Below are positions 1 to 10,045 of a DNA stretch of 64,000 nucleotides, in pieces (within the stretch, counting starts at the first letter, position 1; the number at the start of each line of letters is the position of its first letter). Source of the stretch: Geosiphon pyriformis (Eukaryota; Glomeromycota; Glomeromycetes; Archaeosporales; Geosiphonaceae). Under the pieces are notes generated by a model. It ran no database searches. It was given only the letters and a program-made list of their open reading frames with translations, and had not been told where the DNA came from. Location: contig JAAOMT010000003.1 of the NCBI GenBank assembly GCA_016748015.1, positions 355,404 through 419,403 of the forward strand, given 5' to 3'. Made by a program: the position numbers and the translations under genes.

Positions 1-138
1 TCCAATATATTGGCAAACTCACAGAACTGAAATTTCAACAATTTTCAGACCAGATTACTTCAATTATTTTAGATCACTATCTCAATATTACAGATAGTGC
101 TTGGACTTCGACGGAGCTCAGTCTTGAGGAGGAGATTA
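1..138 (+). mobile_element. 3' internal end of a family-B Gypsy element
   Basis: This is the last internal stretch of an LTR retrotransposon whose body lies left of the window. One frame is open from position 2 and runs through the junction into the LTR (ending PVEF then a stop near 158). Its peptide resembles the C-terminus of the ORF found downstream of integrase in element A (8472-9125): both have a short helix-like segment ending in an I-I/V-L stretch. The purine run GAGGAGGAGATTA just before the LTR is a typical polypurine tract for plus-strand priming. The assignment to family B rests on the LTR that follows. Confidence 0.75.
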
Positions 139-1131
139 TGTTACCAGTAGAATTTTAGCTATTAATTAGCATGAAATTACCCTTATAATTCTTATAATTC
201 ATTAGTATATTAATATCATTTCAAATTATCATTTATTATTTAATCAATTATCACATATCACGATTCAATTAAAATAATCTAATTAGTATAACAAAAAGTA
301 GGATGATCAAATTACACAATACTCTGAACTTTGTAACATTCAAAAATTTGCCGAAATTTACAGAAATTCACCGAAATTTACAAAAATTTGCCAAAATTAT
401 GAATAGTTTACCCAAATTAATCAATAGTTCAGTGAAATAATTTGTAGTTTATCAAAATGTATCTTTAGTTCACCGAAAATTGAGCAAAAAGAAAAAGTGC
501 AAGTTCATAGACTAGTACTATAACAAGTTGTATAAAAGAAGAGCTTTTCTCTTCTGGAAAATGTATCTTACTTTAGATTTATCTCTCAAAACTGTTCCTA
601 TACACACAAAAAGAAATAAATATCAAATAATTCGAAAAAACCAAATTTTTTAAACTATTGCACTTGAAAAATTCTCAAAACCCAACTAATGTTTTGAAAT
701 TGATTAGCTACCAATTTCAGTAAACTGTTAGTGATTCCAGGCCTGGATAAAAAACGTTTCTCTTAACAAAATTCTATTTCTTTTACATTTCTTTTATTTT
801 TCTTTTCTTTTCTTATTACAATTATTAGAGTAGCCTACAGACAAGATTTCTGTAGAAGAGTTGACTTTTACAGCAAAGTAACTATACATTTTAGTAAGCT
901 TCTAGACGAGCAATTCCTGGGAAAGAGTTGATGTTTATTACAATGTAATTACATAAAGTAGCTAACACAAAATTAGCCATTCCACTTATAAGTCCAGCAA
1001 GTTCAAATTATAGAAGATAATTTGAAAATAAATTCAGTTATTGAAGGTTCAACTACTTCCTGAGAACGTGAATTCACAGCAAATCAACATTACCAACATT
1101 TAAGAAAAGAGACCAAAAACCTCCAGTAACA
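139..1131 (+). repeat. 3' LTR of family-B Gypsy element
   Basis: The segment begins TGTTACCAG and ends CTCCAGTAACA, a TG...CA terminus with short inverted ends. It matches the LTR at 59367-60352 over its whole length at similar size (993 and 986 bp). It abuts LINE ORF2 sequence directly at 1132, so this element inserted into the LINE. Because the 5' half lies outside the window, the target duplication cannot be checked. No gene is present in this stretch. Confidence 0.9.
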
Positions 1132-2620
1132 CTGAAAAAGCATTATCCCTTACATAATCCAATGGAACATACTGACAAGCCCAGACATCAGACACAACTG
1201 AAGGCACCATCCTCTTTCTAGTCCAGCCTTTCATGATTTTATTAACACCAAGTTTTACTAAACCTGGCTCTAATACCAATTTATCATTAACAACTAAATA
1301 ATCAAGAACTACCTTATGGAAAGGCTGATCCAACACACTTCTAATCATTGCACCCTTATCAGAACAAAATTTTTCCATGCAGTATTCAATGGTCTTCTGA
1401 ACAAAAGCTTTTTCAGCCAACTTTAATTTGTATATCTTGGATTTCCTGTATTTCTTCCGAAATAATAACAATTGTTTTAAGACATCCAAAGACTTGCTAC
1501 CAACCTGAATCATATTAGCAATTATGACAGCCTTATCACCATCCAGTTTGGTCCAGACATTGATAAGCTGATTGACTCTTCACAAATTGCCCAATTCCAG
1601 CTCTTTAACAACTTTAACAACTAACAGTTCTAACCTGAAAAACTTAGAAGAGAATTTGTTCCTGGAACACTGAAACTTACTGAACCAATGTCTCAAAAAT
1701 ATCTCATCTGCTGAATCCACCAATACTTTTTCCAAAAGTACCCACATGCCATCTATATCAGCACAAGCCAGAGTGTCTGAAAACTCATCAAACACAGCCA
1801 AAAGCTTGGCAGAAGTGCAGTCCCTAAACCAAGACCATTTGGTTCCATCAGCAGTCTTAATAAGAAACTTCCAGTGATCCTTGTTAGTCTGTTTGTGCAA
1901 GCTATTCAACTGGCCGTCCAAGAGGCCACCCAAACCAACAGAGACAGAAACCGCACAATGATCAGTGTTAAAAAAGTCAGAAACAGAGCTAACCCCATAG
2001 CCAGCAACAGCAAAAGCCAAACTCTTACTAATAAAAATGAAATCAATAGTCTTTTCAACCCCCCTAGAGTTGTTCTATATAAAAGTACTGACCAAAGGGT
2101 GGCCAGCAAATGAATTGACCAAACCCAACCCCAAACAGAATTTGAAACTTGCACTTCTTCCAGATCTATTTTCATTGAAATCCCCACCCAAAATAACAAA
2201 ACAGCTGGAGTTAACAGCCTTAGCAATGACAAAGTTCACTTCAAAAGCCTAACCAAAACAAGTTCCAGAAGATGCACTTGCATACAAACCAACAACAGAC
2301 ACCAAAAGCTTATCCTTAAATAAGAGATGCACTATCATGACATGACCAGGAATCTCCTCAATCTTAGCAACATGACAGGCCAAGGAGTCGGCCATAATAA
2401 TAGCCACCTCAGCACCAAGAAAACTTTTATCCAAACCCGAAAAGAAAATTTACATACTGTCAAATTTATTCGCAATCCACGGCCTAATTAAAGACCTTAA
2501 CTTTGTCTCTGTGATGATCGAAATCAAATTTCCAGAATCAAAATGCCAGTACATAACATTCTCTTGTTTAGCAGAAATGTTGATATCATGAATGTTACAT
2601 GTAGCCACCTTCCAAACCAA
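1132..2620 (-). pseudogene. LINE ORF2 N-terminal part: AP-type endonuclease, decayed
   Basis: Read on the minus strand from about 2620. An APE-like endonuclease would nick target DNA to prime reverse transcription. Recognisable blocks in order: start of domain with CNIHDI, a TETKL metal-binding block near 2510, GGDFNE near 2195 and TDHCAVS near 1960. The order and spacing match family expectations. The frame is broken by stops and frameshifts (fragments 2450-2668, 2249-2434, 1906-2232, 1580-2020, 1100-1513). The region downstream of the endonuclease aligns with 49791-50123 of LINE copy 2. It is a dead copy, cut by LTR B before the RT domain. Confidence 0.8.
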
Positions 2621-2625
2621 GTCAC

Positions 2626-3540
2626 TCATTGGAACAAAAAAGCCAAAAATGAACCCAAACCAGAACACAAGAGATCTAACTTTACCAGAATTGAACTGAA
2701 TGAAGCCTCTAGAGCAGACATCTTAGATTCCAAACCATCCACCTTGGAAATAAAAACTTTTGAACCACTTGAACTGAGAACAGTAGCAGACTCACTACTA
2801 CCAGAAAAGGGAGGATTAGCCAAAGCCAACACATTATCCAGAGCCATATCTGAATCCACAACTAGAGCCAAAGGCACAGAAACAGCCAAAGAAGGAGCAC
2901 AAGAAGGAGCCGCCAATGGCACCAGTTCAATAAAACTCAATTTTTTAAGAATAACAGAAACTTGATCTGAAAGAATCTCCAAAGAGCACTCTAATACTGC
3001 CAAACAATCATTTAGACCAACAACCTAATGACTAGAGGGGCCCACAATAGGAGACATGCCATTAGAAAACAAACCAGAACTGGAAGGAGAGCCACCAGAA
3101 GAGAAGACACTAGACACCACTTGAGCCCATAATTTGCCACCAAAGACAGTAGGGCAAGAGATGGAAACATTTTTTTTGGCATACAATCTTGCCAGCTGAA
3201 GACAATTCACACCAAAAGAAGGTCTTTTCAACAATTCAGAAGATATAAGAGGTAGAATATTAGAGACATTACACTTTAGAATCAAATGACCAAAATGCTC
3301 ACACTTCTCACACTGAACCAAATCTAACCTAGCCCAAAAAAAATGAACACCACTGAAAATAGACTCAATGAGAAAAGCAGATTCCAACTCCTCATCAGAT
3401 TCAAAACCAACCACAGCACAATGAAACCTATTGCCAGTTTCCAATGAACAATTGATGATACAAGTTTTTTCTCCAGCCTTTTCCAAAAGGGTACCAAGAT
3501 GATGTGCAGTCATTCCCATTGACAAAGTAAACAACAGTGC
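2626..3540 (-). pseudogene. LINE ORF1 C-terminal half with CCHC knuckle
   Basis: Minus-strand ORF1 (nucleic-acid binding, Gag-like) continuing from the part at 10046-10994 across Gypsy A. It holds one zinc knuckle of CX2CX4HX4C form (CEKCEHFGHLILKC, near 3270-3310). The knuckle is followed by a Ser-rich stretch and a C-terminal segment with Leu/Ser heptad-like spacing (2626-3003). A TAG stop at about 3026 interrupts the frame where copy 2 has no stop. A frameshift is also present relative to copy 2. Confidence 0.75.
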
Positions 3541-4456
3541 TGTTACTCATAGAATATAGGAAATATAGTATTATTATTATTAGTCAGTAGATATTAACCA
3601 AGGGGATGTAGATGTAGTAAATATGGAATTCCAAGATTCCTCTCAGAGGAATTGCAAGATTTCAGGAATTTCAGAATTCTCCGACAAGGAATTGCAGGAT
3701 TCCTCTTATCAAGAATTGCAGGATTCCAGGAATTCCAGGATTCCTATTGCAAGGAATTGAAGAATTGAGAAATCTCAAATATTTATATATAGCAGTAGCA
3801 TTAGAAGCAGAAAAAACAGAATCAACACCAAGAATCTTTAGCTTAATTACCACAATCTTCAAATAAATAATTATTCACTATATCAAATTCATTCTTCACT
3901 ATCAACACTTTATGTTGATAGTAACTAATCCTTAACCATACTAGAACAATAGCTCTTGATCATGACTATTAACGGAATACTAACTTGCAAATTGCCTTGG
4001 CTTATTTCTTATTTTCTCTTTTATTTTTCTTTATTTTCTTTGTTGTCTACTAACTTGATTAAAAAATCTACTCTTGGAAGACTCACAGAGGAATAAAACT
4101 TACTTAAAAATACTTATTTTTGGAGGACTTATGGAGAAATAAACTTGCTTAAACAACACTTACTCTTGGAGGACTTATGGAGGAACTGACATCAGGAAAC
4201 CACACTAGTATACACTTACAGAAGATATCATACCAGAAGGATCATCAACCATCAAGCTGAGCAAGCAATCGACAAAACTATGGTTTCAGAAAACTACTGA
4301 TAAACTGTTATTATTGAATCTCTGTCTATTATACAAAAAACTCAATTGGAAAATCTTCAGATAAAATACCTTCAGATTATCATTGTTACCAATTGCCTTG
4401 AGCACCAAGTTATGGGTTTGTTATTCACTCAACACCCCAAAGAATTACTTGTAATA
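3541..4456 (+). repeat. 5' LTR of Gypsy A
   Basis: Begins TGTTACTCATAG and ends CTTGTAATA, matching 9145-10045 throughout. The segment 3628-3770 is an irregular array of short units built on GGAATTCC and AGGAATTGCAGGATTCC, probably in the promoter-proximal U3 part. Its terminal GTAATA differs from the GTAACA of the 3' LTR. Confidence 0.9.
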
Positions 4457-4476
4457 TTTGGTGCTCTCTGTGAGAT
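4457..4476 (+). promoter_or_regulatory. Primer-binding site of Gypsy A
   Basis: TTTGGTGCTCTCTGTGAG follows the LTR directly. TGG complements the CCA end of a tRNA, so this is the expected minus-strand primer site. Family B has the same TTTGGTGCTC start at 60353, and family C has TTTGGTGAACC. I could not name the tRNA. Confidence 0.7.
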
Positions 4477-4515
4477 ATAATCCTACAGAGAACCAGCATC
4501 AACACAAATCCAAAT

Positions 4516-6290
4516 ATGGCAGAATCAGAAATTATAGGAGCCAACCACTTAAGATTTGCAAAATCCTTGTTTCAACAATACAGCCAACTATTAGGATTAA
4601 ACAATAATCACTACCCTGCCAAATCAGCCTTCAATTATTACATCAACAATAAAATCACAGACTATTTAGGAGGAACAGTTAATATTGAATCAGCAAGAGA
4701 AAATTTTTATACGGAATTATTTTAACACACCAGCTTACCAAGAAATCACAGTTTTATCCCAATTATCAGAAAAATTAATCAAACCATTGAAAAATACATG
4801 CAACAACAATTTCTCATTACCTATGCAGACAAAGCTAAAGGAAGAATACAAACATCAGCAGCAACACCAAAAGAAATACAGTTATCTAGTTGGAAGAAAC
4901 ACAGAGTAGAATCACCAACCACTTTATCATATCACTACACACCTGAAAGCACCATCAACATTTCATCAGCAGATGCGTCCACCTCAAACATGACATCAAC
5001 ATTTGGAAGATTTCAGTTCCAAAGCAAACAATGGAAAGAAGACTTACTAGGATCATATGGAGCATATTTTGAAGGATTTAAATCATGATCCCCAATGCCA
5101 TCAGAAATTTGATCACCAATATTCCAACCAGATTTCGGAGCTGCTACTCTGTGGGAATTATCAGAGAAAAAAGAGAAAGGAAGTGAGGATCAAGGATTCA
5201 TCTACCAAAACCCAATCTCAGAAAACTCGGAATTCAAAACCCTGAATTTTTAAATCCTAATAAACCCAAATTTAGAAAATCCGGAAAACACAACTCTGAA
5301 TATTCAAACACCACAAAACCCTGAACAAATTAATTAGAATAACTTACCTCCAAATATTGTCATTGATCAACCACCAATTGATCCAATAGCCAAACCTATA
5401 CACCAACCCATCCAACAGCCACATCAACCAAATCAACTGCTCTTTCAGCAACCTGCCCAACAGCTGCTTCAACCACTGCCACAACAACTTCAACAACCTG
5501 TGCAGCAACAAATGGCATATACACCTATAGCTAAACTTGAAAATTTATTGGCAACAAAGATGACACACAAACATGGATAAACGACATTGCCAAAACAATT
5601 GTCACCAATAATTGGGACAATGCCAGAGCTCTTCAAGCGATCTCTTATTTTCTCCAAAATACCGCAGATGCATGGTATCAGAGTTTAGTCGTCCTACCAC
5701 AGACATTTCAGCAGTTTAAAACCAAGTTTCTGAGATATTTTAGCAATAATAATAGCATTAACAGATTAGCCAACATCTTCAACACCATCAAACAAGAAGA
5801 CACTGAAACAGTCACCACTTATCTAAGACGCTTTCATAAAAATCTGCATCAGATTTAGGCCATTGAAGCTAACTACTTCACAGCACCACAAATTTTAAAT
5901 TAGTTTATCAGAGGATTGTGTAGCAGCATCCTTCAATGGATACATCTAATGCACCCAGCTGACCTACCAACCACAGTCACACATGCTAGAGATTTTGAAG
6001 CTGCAGAACTTGAGGCTAACCACGCCCAAGCCATCAACCTAGTGATAAATGGATCATCTGAATTGGACTCCAAATTAAAACAATTCAGTGATTCAATTAA
6101 TCAGAAATTGGAAGAATACTTAGCTGACAATTATGCAATTTATCAACCGTTTCAATGACACAGCAATTTAGGAAACTATAATCATTCCCAAAATCAAGTG
6201 CATTCCTCAACATTGGCCAATCAGCAGTGGCAGCCAGAGATGCATGTCTGTCACAACTGTGGTAAACAAGGGCACATCAGAGCAAACTGC
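4516..6290 (+). pseudogene. Gypsy A gag with zinc knuckle, decayed
   Basis: Gag would form the virus-like particle and bind RNA. The ATG at 4516 begins a frame that continues past a TAA at 4723 and TGA codons near 5086 and 5110. After a frame change the retrotransposon gag domain lies at about 5520-6158, with a W-x-A-W-Y-Q block near 5660 and the RFHK block near 5830. The knuckle CHNCGKQGHIRANC (CX2CX4HX4C) is at 6249-6290. Between them lies a Gln/Pro-rich linker (5380-5520). In-frame TAG, TAA and TGA codons stand where family C has Gln, Trp or Arg, consistent with C-to-T/G-to-A decay rather than a short gene. Confidence 0.85.
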
Positions 6291-6678
6291 AACGCTTATA
6301 ACCATCTGTGATCAGGAAATCAATATAGAAACTCCGATTGCCAATTTCAAACTCCAAGATATCAACAAAATCAGAAACAATATCAACCCACTTATCTGCC
6401 AGTGATGCAGCCAATGTATCAAATGCCTACACCAGTATATCAAACCCTGATTTATCAACCACAGCCACAAGTAATATATCAACCGCAGTCACAAATCATC
6501 TATCAATCCCAACCAATTCAAACACTGCTCCAGAACTCAGCTCAAATGACATCAGGCAACTCCCAATCCAGAGTTACTCAAAACTAGAGATCAGCGATGG
6601 TTGTTTACCAACTGATCCCCAGTTTATTAAACTCACAATCAGGATCACACCCAAAACCCAAATTCCCAACACTATTTA
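6291..6678 (+). other. Gln/Pro/Tyr-rich gag tail and deletion scar in Gypsy A
   Basis: A low-complexity repeat of YQ-P-Q-type codons follows the zinc knuckle, as it does in family B (61900-62100) and family C (about 35000-35150). In those families the aspartic protease comes next. Here the sequence passes within about 100 bases into RNase H, so roughly the protease, cysteine-rich, dUTPase and RT regions have been lost. Confidence 0.65.
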
Positions 6679-7020
6679 AGTCTCTTGGTTACCCCAAAAG
6701 ATGCCACATCCAGTAGTATATGCCAGTAGAGGTTTAATACCAGCTGAAAAGAACTATGGAACACCAGAACAAGAACACTTAGTGATATACTGGGCAGTCA
6801 TGAAATGAAAAGAATACTTGAGCCAGAAGTTTGAAGTATACACAGATTACAAAGGATTAACATCACTTCAAAAACAAGAATTTGGAGATAGAAGACAGTC
6901 AAGATAGAAAATAGCACTTGCACCATATAATTATACTATACATTATAAAAAGGGAAAAGACAATAGAAATACTGATGGTTTGTCACGAATAAGACAAATC
7001 TAAAAACATTTCAACCCAAA
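6679..7020 (+). pseudogene. Gypsy A RNase H remnant
   Basis: In frame from 6679 the peptide shows the end of a Ty3/Gypsy RNase H domain: VVYASRGL, then AEKNYGTPEQE, a YWAVMK block followed by a stop at the usual Trp, VYTDYKGL, and a terminal HYKKGKDN with ADGLSR-like TDGLSR. The stops (TGA after VMK, TAG after RQSR, TAA after RQI) fall where Trp, Trp and Gln are expected. The N-terminal part of the domain and all of RT are absent. Confidence 0.8.
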
Positions 7021-7137
7021 AATATAACAAAGCCAGAACAATACCAATGAAAAATATAACAAAAGATGAACATACAAAAATATCAACAACTGCAACATTA
7101 TATAAACACTCAACAGTTCAAGAAGAATTTATCTTAA

Positions 7138-8403
7138 ATGGAACAAAAGAGTATCAAACAACAATCAAAATATTTTATCACTTACCAAAATATACTTTAT
7201 CAAAAAAATAGAAGAGATCTAGAGCAACCAACCAGAGTAATTACAGAGCCAGAAAAAGAGACAATATTATTCAACATGCATTCAAATCCAACAGCAGGAC
7301 ACTTTTACAAAGAAGCAACCATAAAAAGAACCAGAAAAAGATACTATTGACTATCAATATATCCAGACATCATCTAATATGTTCAAAATTGTGATGCTTG
7401 TCAGCAAAGAGGAGGTACAAAACCCAGTGAACTATTAAGACCAATCAAAGTGGGACAACTATTTGACTGTATTGGAATTGATTTAATTGGATTATTAATA
7501 ATCACCAGCAGAGGAAACAGATACATAGCAGTAGCCATGGACTATCTCACTAAATGGCCAGAGGTAAAAGCAATTCAAAAAGTGGATGCAGAATCCATTG
7601 CCAAATTCGTTCATCAGGATTTGATTTGTCAACATGGATGTTCAAAAGAATTATTATCAGACCAAGGAACTCATTTTGTGAACAGAACATTAACAGAATT
7701 GAGCCAAAAATTCGGAATTAAGAAACCACTATTATCATCATACCATCTACAAACCAACAGACTAGTCGAAAAATTCAACAGAACATTGTGTGAGACAATA
7801 GCTAAGCTCAGCCAAGAAAACCAGAACAATTGAAATTTGTTGATACTATTAGTACTATTTGCTTATCGGACAATGAAGCAAAATACTACACAAGCAACAC
7901 TATTTGAATTAGTATATGGTAAAACAGCAACACTACCAGTAGAAATAGAAGTCAGCACATACCCAACTGAACCAATAACAAAAGAGAATTTCAAAAACAC
8001 ATTGTTGAAAAGAACATATGACTTAATAGAAACATTAGAAAACAAACAATGAAGAGCAGCTAATAACATACAAAGGTTACAAGAGAAACAAAAAGAAAGA
8101 CATGATAACCATCTACCAAATAAACCAGTTGAACTCAAGATTGGAGACAAAGTACTATTACATTGTACCAAAGTGGAAAAACAATGGAGTGGAAAATTTG
8201 ACCCCAAATGGGACGGACCATTTCACATAGAAGAAATTTTAGGAAATGAAGCTTACAAATTAAGATTGAATAACAAAATCTTGACCAAAGCAGTACATGA
8301 GAATCAACTGAAACCATACCACCATATAGCATTATCATCTACCAGTAATATTTCACAATTAGAAGTACAGAAAATACTGGTCCAATCAGATGAAATTCCA
8401 TGA
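7138..8403 (+). pseudogene. Gypsy A integrase, decayed
   Basis: Integrase would insert the cDNA. A single frame holds an HHCC zinc-binding region (H...H near 7280-7310, CDAC near 7395), then the DDE core: Asp in GIDLIG (about 7478), Asp in SDQGTHF (about 7657) and Glu in LVEKFNRT (about 7768). The C-terminal part ends with a chromo-like or GPF/Y-type block (WDGPFHIEEIL near 8215). All DDE residues remain. TGA at 7348, 7831 and 8050 and TAA at about 7375 replace Trp and Gln found in copy A2. Confidence 0.88.
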
Positions 8404-8471
8404 GATCTGGAACCAATCATTATCATTGACAACAACATGTCTAATTAATCAACAAAAGAATATATAAGAAC

Positions 8472-9125
8472 ATGGTCGATGCGACAGAAGAGATCAAGAA
8501 AATGGAAATTACAGACAATATCCATTCACTAGCCCAACAAATTTTTCAATTAATCCAACACCAGAAGATGAAAATTACAATCAATCAACAAACCATTCGT
8601 TACAAAAATATGGCAAAAATACCACAAAACAAAGCACAAAAAAGACTTGAAAATGTTGTTAACAAGATCATGACCAAGATAAAATTGGCCATAAAAGAAC
8701 AACAAATAGTCAGATTACACCAAGAATTTACCAGAGAAACTTGGACTTGGTGAACACAACAATTTCCAAAAAATTATTGTTATTTTTACTTGGGACAACA
8801 CGTGAATATTCAGAACTTATATACAGATAAAACAAAATGGTTATTCGACACAACAATACTACAACAACTAGAACATTTTGTGAGGAAAAACAACTTATCC
8901 ACACAAGCTCAAGCTATATACTGAATATACACAGCATTTCAGGATCGACCAGAAATCTTACTTAACAAAACAATAGATATGGTTATCAGTAATCAATTGG
9001 AAAAAATCATCAATGCTCAATTTAAAGAATTACAAACTCAAATAACACAAGTAATTCTCAAAAACAAAATTCAGGAAATACTTCAAGAGGGAGAATTAAA
9101 GGAATTAAATTTCAATAGAGCTTAA
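8472..9125 (+). pseudogene. Unidentified ORF downstream of integrase (ORF3), Gypsy A
   Basis: I do not recognise this protein. One frame of 218 codons runs from the ATG at 8472 to the TAA at 9123-9125, interrupted only by TGA codons at 8751 and about 8922; both sit in W-rich contexts and probably replace Trp. The product would be basic and Lys/Gln/Ile-rich, with no clear signal peptide or membrane segment. Related sequence lies in the same place in A2 (56951-57608). The C-terminus also resembles the frame ending at 1-158 (family B) and the last coding piece of element C. Position between integrase and the 3' LTR is where env-like genes sit, but nothing here looks like an envelope protein. Confidence 0.7.
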
Positions 9126-9128
9126 TAT

Positions 9129-9144
9129 TAAAAGGAGGGAATAA
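9129..9144 (+). promoter_or_regulatory. Polypurine tract of Gypsy A
   Basis: AAAAGGAGGGAATAA immediately precedes the 3' LTR and is the expected plus-strand primer. The equivalent in A2 is AAAAGAAAGAGATAA (minus) and in C GAAAGGAAGGGATAA (minus). Confidence 0.75.
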
Positions 9145-10045
9145 TGTTACTCATAGAATATAGAAAATATAGTATTATTATTATTAGTTAGTAGATATTA
9201 ACCAAGGGGATATAGACATAGTAAATATGGAATTCCAAGATTCCTCTTAGAGGAATTGCAGGATTCCAGGAATTTCAGAATTCTTTAACAAGAAATTGCA
9301 GGATTCCAGAATTCCAGAATTCCTCTTATCAGGAATTGCAGGATTCCAGGAATTCCAGAATTCCTGTTGCAAGGAATTGAGGAATTAAGGAATCTCAAAT
9401 ATGTATATATAGCAGTAGTATTAGAAACAAAAAAAACAGAATCAACACCAAGAATTCTTAGCTTAGTTACTACAATCCTCAAATAAATAATTATTCACTA
9501 TATCAAATTTATTCTTCACTATTAACACTTTATGTTGATAGTAACTGATCCTTAATCATACTGGAACAATAGCTCTTAATCACAGCTATTGATGGGATAC
9601 TAACTTGCAAATTGCCTTGGCTTATTTTTTATTTTTTATTTTATCTTTCTTTATTTTCTTTGTTGTCTACTAACTTGATTAAAGGATCTACTCTTAGAGG
9701 ACTCATGGAGGAATAAATTTGCTTAAACAACACTTACTCTTAGAGGACTTACGGAGAAACTGACATTAGAAAACCACACTGGTATAAACTTACAAAAGAT
9801 ATTGTACCAGAAGAATCATCAACCATCAAGCTAAGCAAGCAATCAGCAAAACTACGATGCCAAAAAACTACTGATAAACTGTTACTATTGAATCTCTGTC
9901 TATTATACAAAGAATTCAATTGGAAAACCTTCAGATAAAATACTTTCAGATAAAATACTTTCAGATTATTATTGTCACCAATTGCCTTGAGCACCAAGTT
10001 ATGAGTTTGTTATTCACTCAACACCCCAAAGAATCACTTGTAACA
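9145..10045 (+). repeat. 3' LTR of Gypsy A
   Basis: Begins TGTTACTCATAG and ends CTTGTAACA, closely matching 3541-4456 with scattered, mostly transition differences. The short GGAATTCC-type array is at 9229-9390. LINE sequence resumes at 10046. Confidence 0.9.

Larger units (their letters stand above)
1132..3540 (-). mobile_element. LINE copy 1, downstream part (ORF1 end and ORF2 endonuclease)
   Basis: Minus-strand non-LTR retrotransposon split by two later insertions: Gypsy A at 3541 and LTR B at 1131. The upstream part resumes at 10046. Flanking sequence on both sides of Gypsy A lines up with the uninterrupted LINE copy at 46.4-53.2 kb, where the junction corresponds to about 52165. The part retained here covers the ORF1 C-terminal half and ORF2 up to before the reverse transcriptase; RT, RNase H and the 3' end would lie left of the window. 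Confidence 0.85.
3541..10045 (+). mobile_element. Ty3/Gypsy element A, internally deleted, inserted in LINE copy 1
   Basis: A complete LTR retrotransposon with two LTRs (3541-4456 and 9145-10045), a primer-binding site directly after the 5' LTR and a polypurine tract directly before the 3' LTR. Internal order is gag, zinc knuckle, RNase H remnant, integrase and an extra ORF; integrase after RNase H is the Ty3/Gypsy order. Protease, dUTPase and reverse transcriptase are missing: the frame passes from the gag tail near 6660 to RNase H near 6680. Flanks gtgc (left) and acac (right) could be a degraded 4-bp duplication of the LINE target, which reads gcac in copy 2. Confidence 0.9.

Noticed and set aside
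3628-3770. CRISPR-like array of short repeats
   Set aside because: Units are irregular, without unique spacers of constant length, lie in both LTRs of a retrotransposon, and the genome is eukaryotic.
7138-9125. Alternative genetic code with TGA read as Trp
   Set aside because: TGA codons replace Trp in the retroelements, but TAA and TAG replace Gln and Trp there too, host genes encode Trp as TGG, and CCT2 ends in TGA. Mutation explains it better.
8472-9125. Envelope-like gene in Gypsy A
   Set aside because: The position fits, but there is no signal peptide, membrane anchor or cysteine pattern, so I left it unidentified.
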